NCBI RefSeq assembly: GCF_001548395.1
Contig: NZ_AP017367.1
Location: 533,001-597,000 of the forward strand
DNA length: 64,000 nt
Direction of reading: 5' to 3'
From: Leptolyngbya sp. O-77
Lineage (GTDB): Bacteria; Cyanobacteriota; Cyanobacteriia; Elainellales; Elainellaceae
The position numbers and the translations under genes are program-made. Under the pieces are notes generated by a model. That model was not told where the DNA came from. It saw only the letters and a list, made by a program, of their open reading frames with translations, and ran no database searches. Numbering within the stretch: the stretch's first letter is position 1; each line of letters begins with the position of its first letter. Shown piece by piece: positions 54,685 to 63,402 of this stretch.

Positions 54685-55596
54685 CTACGGAATCGCCACG
54701 CTGTGCAGCAAGCGATCGACAATCAGCCGGGCTTTGCGGCCGCCTGCGGGAATCAGGCGATGGGCTAGCACGAAAGGGGCCAGATACTTCACGTCGTCGG
54801 GAATAGCATAGTCGCGTCCTTCTAAAAAGGCGATCGCCTGCACGGCCCGATGCAGCGCCACGGTCCCCCGTGGACTAACGCCCAGCAAAATCTCCTCATC
54901 CTGCCGCGTCGCCCGCACCAGACTCAGCATATATTGCTGCAAATGCGGCTCTACATGCACCGCCGCGCACTTCTGTCGTAGCGCCTGCACCTCCTCCAGC
55001 GACAGGCAGGGGCGCAACGCTTCGGTGGGCACACTGCCGCCATCGAGCCGCTGCAACATCTGCAATTCTTCTAGCTCCGTCGGATAACCCAGGCTCAGCG
55101 AGAGGGCAAAGCGATCCATCTGGGCTTCGGGCAGCGGGAACGTGCCCTGATATTCCACCGGGTTTTGCGTGGCGATCACAAAAAAGGGCGTGGGCACGCG
55201 GCGCGACACGCCATCTACAGTCACCTGCTGTTCTTCCATTACTTCTAGCAGAGCCGACTGGGTGCGAGGCGTGGCGCGGTTGATTTCATCTGCCAGCACC
55301 ACATTGGCAAAGACCGGGCCGGGCATAAACACAAACTCGCCGCTGCGGGGATTCCAGATATTCGTCCCGGTGACATCCGACGGCAGCAGATCGGGCGTGC
55401 ATTGCAGCCGCTGAAACTGGCCGTCAATCGAGCGGGCCAGGGACTTGGCCAGCAGCGTCTTGCCGACCCCTGGCACGTCCTCTAACAGCGCGTGCCCCCC
55501 TGAAAACAGCGCCACTAGCACCAGCCGAATCGCCTCCGACTTGCCAACGATGGCGCGTCCCAAATTTTCTACAAGCTGTTCGATGCGGTCTCTCAT
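54685..55596 (-). CDS. MoxR-family AAA+ ATPase
   Basis: The 303-aa protein has Walker A GVGKTLLAKS, Walker B VVLADEINRA, sensor 1 FFVIATQNPVEYQGT and the EAQMDRFALS segment with the arginine finger. These match MoxR ATPases, which act as chaperones for von Willebrand-domain proteins and metal-enzyme maturation. The usual DUF58 and VWA partner genes are not adjacent in this window. The nearest gene (divergent) is an M28 peptidase. Confidence 0.93.
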   Translation of the reverse strand: MRDRIEQLVENLGRAIVGKSEAIRLVLVALFSGGHALLEDVPGVGKTLLAKSLARSIDGQFQRLQCTPDLLPSDVTGTNIWNPRSGEFVFMPGPVFANVVLADEINRATPRTQSALLEVMEEQQVTVDGVSRRVPTPFFVIATQNPVEYQGTFPLPEAQMDRFALSLSLGYPTELEELQMLQRLDGGSVPTEALRPCLSLEEVQALRQKCAAVHVEPHLQQYMLSLVRATRQDEEILLGVSPRGTVALHRAVQAIAFLEGRDYAIPDDVKYLAPFVLAHRLIPAGGRKARLIVDRLLHSVAIP

Positions 55597-55739
55597 AATA
55601 GGCTGGCGCAGGGTTGCGAAACGCTCTGCTCCATCATGGCAGCGATCGCCCGCAATCGGGCCAGGAATTCTGCGGGTTTTGCCCAGGACTGCCGCGATTT
55701 CCCAAGGCCGGACAATGGCGCTAGGATGATCGGGGATTC

Positions 55740-56792
55740 ATGTTGCAAAACGCTGAACCGTTTACCATGCGAATTCGACGGCGTTGGGTGGGGCTGTGGC
55801 TGGCGATCGCGCTGCTGGTGGGGCTGGCGGCGGGGCTGCTGCCGACGGAATTTCTAGAGGAATCGCACTCTCGCCCACAGCCCATCGCTTTGGGGTCAGC
55901 GCTGACTACGCCTGACATCGACCCTGCTCGGCTGCGCGGGGATGTGGATGCGCTCAGCTTTGTGCGATATGAAGGGGGCGATCGCCAGCGGGCGGCAGAA
56001 TATATCGAGCGATCGCTGACCGCAGCGGGCTGGCAGGTAGCGCGTCAGCCCTTCGGCACCGGCGAAACCGCCGGAGAAAATCTGATCGCCACTCGCCCCG
56101 ACGCGCCGCCAGATCGTCCCAAACTGCTGCTGGCCGCGCACTACGACACAGTGAAGGATTCTCCCGGAGCCGACGACAACGCGACGGCCGTGGCAACGGT
56201 TCTGGAAGCGGCTCGGCTGCTCGATTCTCAAGACACCCCCTGCGCCCTGGAACTGGTGCTGTTTGATCGCGAAGAGGCAGGACTAGAGGGCAGCGAGGCC
56301 TTTGTGGCCGATGCGGCTCGGCGGCAAGGGGTGCGGGGCGCAGTGGTAATGGATATGATCGGCTACGGCTGCGACCTGGCCGGCTGCCAGTCCTATCCGG
56401 CGATGCTGCCGATTGCCCCACCGACGGATCGGGGCAATTTTCTGGCGGTGATTGGCGATTTGCAACGCAATCCCTACGGGAATCGCCCTCATCCTGACCT
56501 CATCCAGGCGTTTCACCAGATTGCCGATGCCTCGTCGGCCGATGTCACTCCCGTCCTCAGCCTGGCCGTGCCGCTGCTGGGCGACCTCACGCCCGACCTC
56601 CTCCGCAGCGACCACACCCCCTTCTGGAAAGCGGGCATCGGCGCAGTGCTGCTGACCGACACCGCCAACTTCCGCAATCCCCACTATCACCAGCCCAGCG
56701 ACACCCCCGACACGCTCAATGTACCGTTTTTCCTGGGTTCAGCGCGGCTGGTGGTGAAGGCAGTGGACTTACTCCTGCACCGTGCTTATTAG
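55740..56792 (+). CDS. M28 family metallopeptidase, exported
   Basis: The 350-aa protein has an N-terminal membrane/signal segment (residues about 14-32) and an M28 zinc aminopeptidase domain. The zinc-binding residues are visible in LLAAHYDTVKDSPGADDNAT (His, Asp, Asp) and LVLFDREEAGLEGSEAF (catalytic and ligand Glu), with a late His in LRSDHTPFWKAG. It should cleave peptides in the periplasm. The start is ATG 55740 (GGGGAT upstream); ATG 55767 is possible. Confidence 0.9.
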   Translation: MLQNAEPFTMRIRRRWVGLWLAIALLVGLAAGLLPTEFLEESHSRPQPIALGSALTTPDIDPARLRGDVDALSFVRYEGGDRQRAAEYIERSLTAAGWQVARQPFGTGETAGENLIATRPDAPPDRPKLLLAAHYDTVKDSPGADDNATAVATVLEAARLLDSQDTPCALELVLFDREEAGLEGSEAFVADAARRQGVRGAVVMDMIGYGCDLAGCQSYPAMLPIAPPTDRGNFLAVIGDLQRNPYGNRPHPDLIQAFHQIADASSADVTPVLSLAVPLLGDLTPDLLRSDHTPFWKAGIGAVLLTDTANFRNPHYHQPSDTPDTLNVPFFLGSARLVVKAVDLLLHRAY

Positions 56793-56797
56793 CAACC

Positions 56798-57919
56798 ATG
56801 CACTACCGCCGCTTTGGGAAAACCAATCTGCAACTGTCTGTCTTCTCGCTGGGGACGATGCGCTATCTAGCTTCGGCAGAGACGGCGCGGCAAACCGTAG
56901 AGCGGGCGATCGCCCTCGGCGTGAACCACCTCGAAACGGCGCGGGGCTATGGCAACAGCGAGATTTTTCTAGGCAAGGCGCTGACGGGACTGCGGCGGGA
57001 AGATCTGATCATCACCACAAAGCTGCCACCCACCGCCGATGCCGAGGCAATGGCGCGGGGCATTGACGAATCGCTGGCGCGGCTGGGGCTAGATTATGTG
57101 GACTGCTTAGCGATTCACGGGGTGAATACGGCAGAGCATTTGGCCCTAGTGACGGCAGAAACGGGCTGCATGGCGGCAGTGCGGGCGGCGATCGCCGATG
57201 GGCGCGTGCGGTGGGTGGGCTTTTCCACGCACGGGCCGCTGGAGGTGATTTTGGGGGCGATCGCCACCGACCAGTTCCAGTTTGTGAACCTACACTACAC
57301 CCTGTTTTTTCAGCGCAACGCAGCCGCCGTCGAACTGGCGCACCAACAGGACATGGGCGTGTTCATTATTTCTCCCGCCGACAAGGGCGGCCTGCTCTAC
57401 ACACCGCCAGAACGCTTGGAAGCGCTATGCTACCCCCGATCGCCGCTGCATTTGGGCTATCGCTGGCTGCTCAGCGACCCGCGCATTACCACCCTCAGCT
57501 TTGGCGCAGCTCGGCCCGAGGAAGTGGACTGGCCCCTGGACATGGCAGACCAGACACATCCGCTAACACACGAGGAGCTAGAGATTTTAGAGCGGCTGCG
57601 ATCGCACCAATCCATTACCTTGGGAACTGACCAATGCCGCCAGTGCTACGCCTGCCTGCCCTGTCCAGAAGACATCCACATTCCCGAAGTGCTGCGGCTG
57701 CGAAACCTGGCGGTGGCTTATGACATGACGGCCTACGGAACCTACCGCTACGGCATGTTTGAAAACGCAGGGCACTGGTTCCCCGGTCGTCGGGGCGATC
57801 GCTGCACCGACTGTGGCGACTGCCTGCCGCGCTGCCCCGAAGCGCTCGATATTCCTGCCCTGCTGCGCGATGCCCACCGCCGCCTGGGGGGATCGCCGCG
57901 CCGCCGCCTCTGGGGTTAA
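56798..57919 (+). CDS. Aldo/keto reductase with C-terminal 4Fe-4S domain
   Basis: The 373-aa protein has an aldo/keto-reductase barrel (RFGKTNLQLSVFSLGTMRY, NHLETARGYGNSE, LIITTKLPP, CLAIHGVN) and a C-terminal segment with two cysteine clusters: CRQCYACLPCPEDIHIP and CTDCGDCLPRCPEALDIP. These resemble ferredoxin-type 4Fe-4S sites. Such fusions are a known AKR subgroup of unsettled substrate. The usual catalytic Asp is Glu in NHLETARGYG, as in many of these fusions. It starts six bases after the M28 peptidase stop. Confidence 0.9.
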   Translation: MHYRRFGKTNLQLSVFSLGTMRYLASAETARQTVERAIALGVNHLETARGYGNSEIFLGKALTGLRREDLIITTKLPPTADAEAMARGIDESLARLGLDYVDCLAIHGVNTAEHLALVTAETGCMAAVRAAIADGRVRWVGFSTHGPLEVILGAIATDQFQFVNLHYTLFFQRNAAAVELAHQQDMGVFIISPADKGGLLYTPPERLEALCYPRSPLHLGYRWLLSDPRITTLSFGAARPEEVDWPLDMADQTHPLTHEELEILERLRSHQSITLGTDQCRQCYACLPCPEDIHIPEVLRLRNLAVAYDMTAYGTYRYGMFENAGHWFPGRRGDRCTDCGDCLPRCPEALDIPALLRDAHRRLGGSPRRRLWG

Positions 57920-58068
57920 GGCGATCGCCCCCAGGGTGAATAGTCGAGAAATACAAGGGAAAGATGCCCATACCCGGTAGGGGGATGCTAGGCTATGGAG
58001 GATGCAGGGAACCGCTTCAATGTATCCCTGTATTCCTTGTCACATTGCCCCCATACGTTAACTGGTAG

Positions 58069-59373
58069 GTGTATCGCGTGGTTGCTACTCCCGAACGACT
58101 TGAGCAAACTCCCGCCGAGCTTTCTCCCAGCGCGGCCCCGTCCAGCCGAGTGGCGGTGTTGCTGATGGGCTATGGCGAGGTCGAGAGCTACGAAGATTTT
58201 GCCAACTACAACGAGCAGGCGCTGAACCTGCTGACGGCAAAATTTGCCCCCGTGCCCACCTGGATCTATCCGCCGCTGGCCAAGCTGCTGGCGGTGTTTG
58301 ACCTGCACGAATGGCAGCATCAGCACGACCACTTCATTTCGCCGCACAACGCCATTTTTGAGCAGCAGCGGGCGGGCATTGAGGCGCGGCTGAAGGAGAA
58401 ATGGGGCGATCGCGTCAAAGTGTTCAAAGCTTTCAACTTCTGCGCCCCGTTTTTGCCGGAGCAAGTGCTGGCGCAAATCCAGGCAGAGGGCTTCGACAAG
58501 CTGCTAATTTATCCACTGCTGGTGGTGGACTCAATCTTTACCAGCGGCATTGCGGTAGAGCAGGTCAATAAAGCCCTGACGAAGACCGCTGTTGGCTCCG
58601 AGCATTGGCTCAAAGGTACGCGCTATATTCCCTCCTTCTACAATGAGCCGGAATACATCGACCTGATGGCGCGATTGGTCGAAGACAAAATTCGCGCGGA
58701 TCTGGCGGTGGCGCACCTGCCGTCGCAGACGGGCATTGTGCTGATGAATCACGGCTGCCCCCACAAAGCCAAGGGCTTTACCTCCGGTATTGACGAAAGT
58801 CAGGCGCTCTATGAGCGGGTGCGCGAAAAGCTGACTCACCGCTATCCGCTGATTTCCGTCGGCTGGCTGAATCATCAAACGCCGCTGATCGAGTGGACGC
58901 AGCCCAATGCCGAACTGGCCGCCAAAAACCTGATCGATCTGGGCGCGACGGCGCTGGTGTTTATGCCTATTGGCTTTGCGACTGAAAACCACGAAACCCT
59001 GCTGGATGTTGATCACATCATTCACGGACTGCGTCGTCGCCATCCTGAGGTGACCTATGTGCAGATGTCCTGCGTCAATGACCATCCCGACTTTTTGCAA
59101 ATGGCAGCCAACTGGGCCGATGGGCAGATTGCTGCGCTACTGGAAGAAGAGGCGCTGGCAGTGACCCCATCCTTGGCGATCGCCCTGGCCCAGTCCTATG
59201 CAGATCACCATCACCACGAACATTCCCACGGGCATTCCCACGGACATTCTCAGGGACATTCCCACTCGCATGATTCTGGATATGCTCACCCATCTGAGCA
59301 TCGCCATGCCCACGGACATACGCATAACCATTCCCACCAGCCTTCCCACGGTGAGCATTCTCACAGGCATTGA
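58069..59373 (+). CDS. Ferrochelatase-family protein with His-rich C-terminal tail
   Basis: The 434-aa protein starts at GTG 58069. It has two chelatase-type halves: VAVLLMGYGEVESYEDF with LIYPLLVVDSIFTSG, and TGIVLMNHGCPHKAKGF with GWLNHQTPLIEWTQP and FMPIGFATENHETLLDVD. The last matches the ferrochelatase active-site His/Glu region. The final 50 residues hold more than 20 His in HSHGHSHGH-like repeats, a metal-storage or delivery tail seen in class II chelatases and metallochaperones. The natural metal could be iron, cobalt or nickel; the family call is firm, the substrate is not. Confidence 0.85.
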   Translation: MYRVVATPERLEQTPAELSPSAAPSSRVAVLLMGYGEVESYEDFANYNEQALNLLTAKFAPVPTWIYPPLAKLLAVFDLHEWQHQHDHFISPHNAIFEQQRAGIEARLKEKWGDRVKVFKAFNFCAPFLPEQVLAQIQAEGFDKLLIYPLLVVDSIFTSGIAVEQVNKALTKTAVGSEHWLKGTRYIPSFYNEPEYIDLMARLVEDKIRADLAVAHLPSQTGIVLMNHGCPHKAKGFTSGIDESQALYERVREKLTHRYPLISVGWLNHQTPLIEWTQPNAELAAKNLIDLGATALVFMPIGFATENHETLLDVDHIIHGLRRRHPEVTYVQMSCVNDHPDFLQMAANWADGQIAALLEEEALAVTPSLAIALAQSYADHHHHEHSHGHSHGHSQGHSHSHDSGYAHPSEHRHAHGHTHNHSHQPSHGEHSHRH

Positions 59374-59385
59374 GCTAATACAACA

Positions 59386-59955
59386 TTAGCTCAGGAACCC
59401 CTGCACTAGCCGTTTTGCCATGAGGATGTCGGGCTTGCCGGGCCCATTGACATCGGGAAGCACACCGACAATCTGAAAGCCCATCTTTTGATAGAACTTG
59501 TAGGGGTGGTTGCCAGGATTGCGAATTTGGGCGATGTGCTGAAATGGATCGCAGTAGAGGTCAACCCCAAACAGACTGGTTTGACCCAGTTCGTCGTCTG
59601 TGCCTAGATAGAGCGTGTGGCCGCCCTTTGCCGCAGCTTGTTGTTCTAGGTCTTGTACGAGCGATCGCCCCACACCCCGTCTGCGCCAGTTGCGCTGCAC
59701 CACCAGTGGATGTAGCTCCCAGGCAGAGCCGCGATATTGGGCGATCGCCCCGATCCAGCCAATCACCTCGCCAGACGGCAAAACGGCAACGCGGCTGAGG
59801 CGATCGCCCGCCAGCGATTCCTCCACTTCTGCCAGCGCAGAAGGCAGAGTTCGCCAGCCATGCTCCATCCGCCCAAAGGCATCTACCAGCATGGCTGCCA
59901 ACTGCTGAATGAGGGCAGTGTCATCGGGCTGCAAATCGCGAACTTGCCAGTGCAT
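59386..59955 (-). CDS. GNAT family N-acetyltransferase
   Basis: The 189-aa protein has the GNAT core LVVQRNWRRRGVGRSLVQDLEQQA, the acetyl-CoA pyrophosphate-binding R/Q-x-x-G-x-G/A motif, and a C-terminal FYQKMGFQIVGVL strand-helix. It acetylates an unknown amine. Its ATG overlaps the stop codon of the upstream methyltransferase gene by one base (TAATG), so the two are translationally coupled. Confidence 0.9.
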   Translation of the reverse strand: MHWQVRDLQPDDTALIQQLAAMLVDAFGRMEHGWRTLPSALAEVEESLAGDRLSRVAVLPSGEVIGWIGAIAQYRGSAWELHPLVVQRNWRRRGVGRSLVQDLEQQAAAKGGHTLYLGTDDELGQTSLFGVDLYCDPFQHIAQIRNPGNHPYKFYQKMGFQIVGVLPDVNGPGKPDILMAKRLVQGFLS

Positions 59956-60734
59956 TAGACAGGTTTTTCAAAAATCATGAGGTGCTGCTGTGGCAAAAAG
60001 CTCTTGGTTTCTCGCCAGATCAGTCCCACCGCCTGCATTTCCTTCTTCACCTGGCGCTGGGTCATTTTGTGTAGCCCCTTGATGGAGATAAAAGGATTTT
60101 CGCCGCGATATTCCACCAGCGCCACGCGGCCGCCGGGTTTCAGCGCCTTAAAAATGGCTTCCATCATCTCGCGGGGATATTCAAACTCATGGTAAGCATC
60201 GACCATGAGCGCCAGGTCGATGCTTTCTGGCGCGAGCTGGGGGTTGTCTGGTTCACCCAGCACCGGGACTACGTTGTCGGCGGGCATACCTGCTGCTGCG
60301 GCTTCCTGCTTAAAAAACTCAAGAATGTCAATCATTTCTGGCTGAATGTCTACCGCCAGCACTTTGCCCTGGGGCACCAGCCCACTCAGGCGAAAGCTGA
60401 AGTAGCCCGTGCCTGCGCCGATGTCGGCGACCACATCGGTCGGCTTCAAGTTGAGCGCGGGCAGCACTTTATCGGGCTGCTCTTGGAGCGATCGCCCCGG
60501 ACGCTCCAACCAGGCTGCTCCCTGATGCCCCATTACCTGCGCGATTTCTCGCCCCATGTAAAATTTGCCAATGCCGTCAGGATTGTGCAGCACGCGATAT
60601 TCGTAAAACTCGGTGTTGGGCGGCGGCGGGTCGAGCGTCAGCACAGGTGCGAGATCCTGGGCGCGGGTGGGGGAAATTCCGTAGAGCCAGAGCAGAAGGG
60701 CAAGGGCGATCGCCAGCAGGCGGCAGAGGGGCAT
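59955..60734 (-). CDS. SAM-dependent methyltransferase with N-terminal signal/anchor
   Basis: The 259-aa protein (ATG 60734; the frame is open to 60821) begins MPLCRLLAIALALLLWLYGI followed by SPTRAQ, which reads like an export signal with a cleavage site. A class I methyltransferase domain follows: VVADIGAGTGYFSFRL (SAM loop), VLAVDIQPEMI, DLALMVDAYHEF and ALKPGGRVALVEYR. An exported SAM enzyme would be odd because SAM is cytoplasmic, so the segment may instead be an uncleaved anchor with the domain inside. Its stop overlaps the GNAT start. Confidence 0.85.
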   Translation of the reverse strand: MPLCRLLAIALALLLWLYGISPTRAQDLAPVLTLDPPPPNTEFYEYRVLHNPDGIGKFYMGREIAQVMGHQGAAWLERPGRSLQEQPDKVLPALNLKPTDVVADIGAGTGYFSFRLSGLVPQGKVLAVDIQPEMIDILEFFKQEAAAAGMPADNVVPVLGEPDNPQLAPESIDLALMVDAYHEFEYPREMMEAIFKALKPGGRVALVEYRGENPFISIKGLHKMTQRQVKKEMQAVGLIWRETKSFLPQQHLMIFEKPV

Positions 60735-60849
60735 AGAGGCGACAAGGGGGATAGGGTGAGTCTTTTCTATTATTTCGGGTGGGGCGGGTGGGCGGCTACT
60801 CGTTTGGGTGGAATAGGGCAAAATTAAGATGGTTTCTTAAGGTTGTGTT

Positions 60850-61818
60850 ATGTCTACAGTCAGCCTGCTGCGGGCCACCAGCTACGAACATGAATCGCTA
60901 CGCCAAGCCCTGCGAACCCTGCTGGAACCGCTGGGCGGCATGGGGGCGTTCGTGAAACCGGGCGATCGCGTCTTGCTCAAGCCAAACCTGCTGACAGGGG
61001 CACGACCGAGAAAAGAATGCGTGACGCGCTGGGAACTGGTTTACGTCGTCGCGCAACTGGTGCAGGCGGCAGGCGGCAAGCCGTTTTTGGGCGACAGTCC
61101 CGCCTTTGGCAGTGCGCGGGGGGTGGCGATCGCTAATGGCTATCAGCCGTTAATCGACGAGCTAAATCTGCCGATTGTGGAATGGAACGGTCGCCGCTAC
61201 GAAACCGTAAGCGAGAATTTCAACCACCTGCTGCTGTGCAAAGAGGCAATGGAGGCAGATGTGGTGATCAATTTGCCCAAGGTCAAATCACACATGCAAC
61301 TAACGCTGACGCTGGGTGTGAAGAATTTATTTGGCTGCGTCCCCGGCAAGATGAAAGCCTGGTGGCACATGGAAGCAGGCAAAGACAGTCGCCGTTTTGG
61401 AGAAATGTTGGTCGAAACGGCGCGGGCGATCGCCCCCAACCTCACCATTGCCGACGGCATCCTTGGCCACGAGGGCAACGGCCCCAGCGGCGGCGAACCG
61501 AGGATGCTGGGCGTGCTGGCTGCGTCGGCAGATGTCTTTGCGTGCGATCGCGCTCTGGTGGATATCCTCCAGATCAATCCAGACCAGGTGCCTACGGTTG
61601 CTGCCTCCCAGCGTATGGGGCTATGTCCGCCGCTGCATCAAATCAGTTTCCCGCTCTGCCAGCCCGCCGACCTGCGAATCGAAAACTGGAAACTCTCCGA
61701 TCGCCTCATGCCGATTGACTTTGGAATGCCCCGCGTGATCAAGTCCACCTTCCGCCATCTCTACATCCGCTTCATCAAAGAGCCGATGACAGCCTACGCG
61801 CGACGGCAGGAAACCTGA
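60850..61818 (+). CDS. DUF362 family protein
   Basis: The 322-aa protein has the family features GDRVLLKPNLLTGA, KPFLGDSPAFGSARGVA, DVVINLPKVKSHMQLTLTLGVKNLFGCVPGKMK, and GNGPSGGEPRMLGVLAAS. Many DUF362 proteins carry an added ferredoxin domain; this one has none. Function unknown. It is divergent from the methyltransferase gene. Confidence 0.9.
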   Translation: MSTVSLLRATSYEHESLRQALRTLLEPLGGMGAFVKPGDRVLLKPNLLTGARPRKECVTRWELVYVVAQLVQAAGGKPFLGDSPAFGSARGVAIANGYQPLIDELNLPIVEWNGRRYETVSENFNHLLLCKEAMEADVVINLPKVKSHMQLTLTLGVKNLFGCVPGKMKAWWHMEAGKDSRRFGEMLVETARAIAPNLTIADGILGHEGNGPSGGEPRMLGVLAASADVFACDRALVDILQINPDQVPTVAASQRMGLCPPLHQISFPLCQPADLRIENWKLSDRLMPIDFGMPRVIKSTFRHLYIRFIKEPMTAYARRQET

Positions 61819-61950
61819 GTGTGGGATGCGTCTGGTTGCTCGCCTTTCATCTCGCCGCATCCGCGCCTTCGGGCGATCGCCCCTCGAGATCGCTCGAAAC
61901 CTCGAATTGCTGCCCCAAACCGATCACTCATCCATCACCAGACCGGTGCT

Positions 61951-63402
61951 CTAATCAATGGCTCTGAATCGGTAGCTACCTGACTCGATTCGTTGAACTT
62001 GCACCAGGACAGGCGTGAGGCGGCGATCGCCCGTGTCGAGAAACCGCACTGCGCCCTGGCCGGCGCTGGTGGCGGCAAAGTCCGGAGCGGCCAGGGCTTG
62101 CTGCAAGGCGCTGCGGCTATTGCCCGCACGCAGTAATCCTTCGGCGATCGCCCGCGTCGCGTCGTAGGCGGTGGCGGTGCGCCAGTTTACGATGGCTCCC
62201 CAAAGTTGCTGGGCGTTGCGGGCAAAACCTGGATAGGCATCGGGACTCCAGGGCGTTGGCAAGATCATCCCTGCGACGGCCTGTTGCCCGTCCTGCAAGA
62301 TTTTGTGGGTGTAGAGCGACGGGCTGCTGTATAGCGACAGCCGTCCGTTATTCGCCCGCGCTACCCCAATTGCCGGGTCGAGATAGTTGATGCTGGGGCC
62401 GAGGTAAATCCCCGTTGCTTGCTGCTGAAGCGCCTGGGCGATCGCCGCCTCCGGATCAGACCCCTCAGACGCAAAATCGCACAGGTCTTCGCCCTGCTCG
62501 TTCATCACTTTCACAATCTCGCCGCCACGCCCCGTCAACACATCCACAAACGCATTCCGAAATTGGTTATTGTCGGGCGCTGTGGAGTCGTAGCAGACCA
62601 GGATCTTTGCAGATTGGGGCGATCGCGCCAGAATGTAGTCCACCAGCGGTGTCACCATCGACTGCGGCGTGGGCACCGCTCGAAAAATGAAGTTACCCAC
62701 CTTTGCCACATCGGCATCAAAGGTGGTTGGCGAAATCATCACCAGCCCGTTTTGCTGATAAGTCGGCGCGGCCGCCATCGACGCATCCGAGGTGTTGTGC
62801 CCCACCACCGCCAGCAGCTTGCGGTCGGCTACCAGCAGCTTCGCCAGTTCTCGCGTGATGGCGGGCTGATTGTCATCGTTGACAATGGTGACCTCTAGCC
62901 CCCGCAATCGTGGGTCGGCTTGCCGATTGACCTCACTTTGCGCCTGCGCCACACCCCGCAAAATTTCCTGGGCGACGTTGAGGTTCGTGCCGATGGGAAC
63001 GCTGACGGCGATCGCCAGCATTTTGTCTTCCTGCGATCGCAGCCGCGCATTATTTAGATAAATTCGCGTTTCTGGGTCGTTGGGCAGCGCCTTCAGCGAC
63101 AGCTCAAACCACTCCACCGCCTTGTCGTAGTCTTGCGCGTCAAACGCGGCAATGCCCTCTTGCTTGGCAGGCGTGGTGACTGACGTGATTAACTGCCGAT
63201 TGCCAAGGCTGATTCGGTCTGGCAGGCTGCTTAGGTCTGGCGGCACCTCACCTACGGTTGGGGATGAAGACGTGCCTACAACCGTCGGCGACATTCGTCC
63301 TGGCTGAAGGCGAGGAAAAATCCAGGCAGACAGCAGACCGATTGAGCCAACGGTAACCAGCAGCGAAATGATCAAAACCGTCAGATCTTTGCTTTTTGTC
63401 AT
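61951..63402 (-). CDS. Membrane-anchored branched-chain amino-acid-type substrate-binding protein with TPR-like linker
   Basis: The 483-aa protein has an N-terminal hydrophobic anchor (residues 8-29), a short Ser/Pro linker, and a TPR-like pair of helices (IAAFDAQDYDKAVEWFELSLKALPNDPETRIYLNNARL, about 82-120). A type I periplasmic-binding domain (Peripla_BP_6, IAVSVPIGTNLNVAQEILRGVAQAQ to the end) follows. It resembles cyanobacterial receptor-like substrate-binding proteins; no ABC permease or ATPase gene is adjacent, so it may sense rather than transport. Confidence 0.88.
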   Translation of the reverse strand: MTKSKDLTVLIISLLVTVGSIGLLSAWIFPRLQPGRMSPTVVGTSSSPTVGEVPPDLSSLPDRISLGNRQLITSVTTPAKQEGIAAFDAQDYDKAVEWFELSLKALPNDPETRIYLNNARLRSQEDKMLAIAVSVPIGTNLNVAQEILRGVAQAQSEVNRQADPRLRGLEVTIVNDDNQPAITRELAKLLVADRKLLAVVGHNTSDASMAAAPTYQQNGLVMISPTTFDADVAKVGNFIFRAVPTPQSMVTPLVDYILARSPQSAKILVCYDSTAPDNNQFRNAFVDVLTGRGGEIVKVMNEQGEDLCDFASEGSDPEAAIAQALQQQATGIYLGPSINYLDPAIGVARANNGRLSLYSSPSLYTHKILQDGQQAVAGMILPTPWSPDAYPGFARNAQQLWGAIVNWRTATAYDATRAIAEGLLRAGNSRSALQQALAAPDFAATSAGQGAVRFLDTGDRRLTPVLVQVQRIESGSYRFRAID

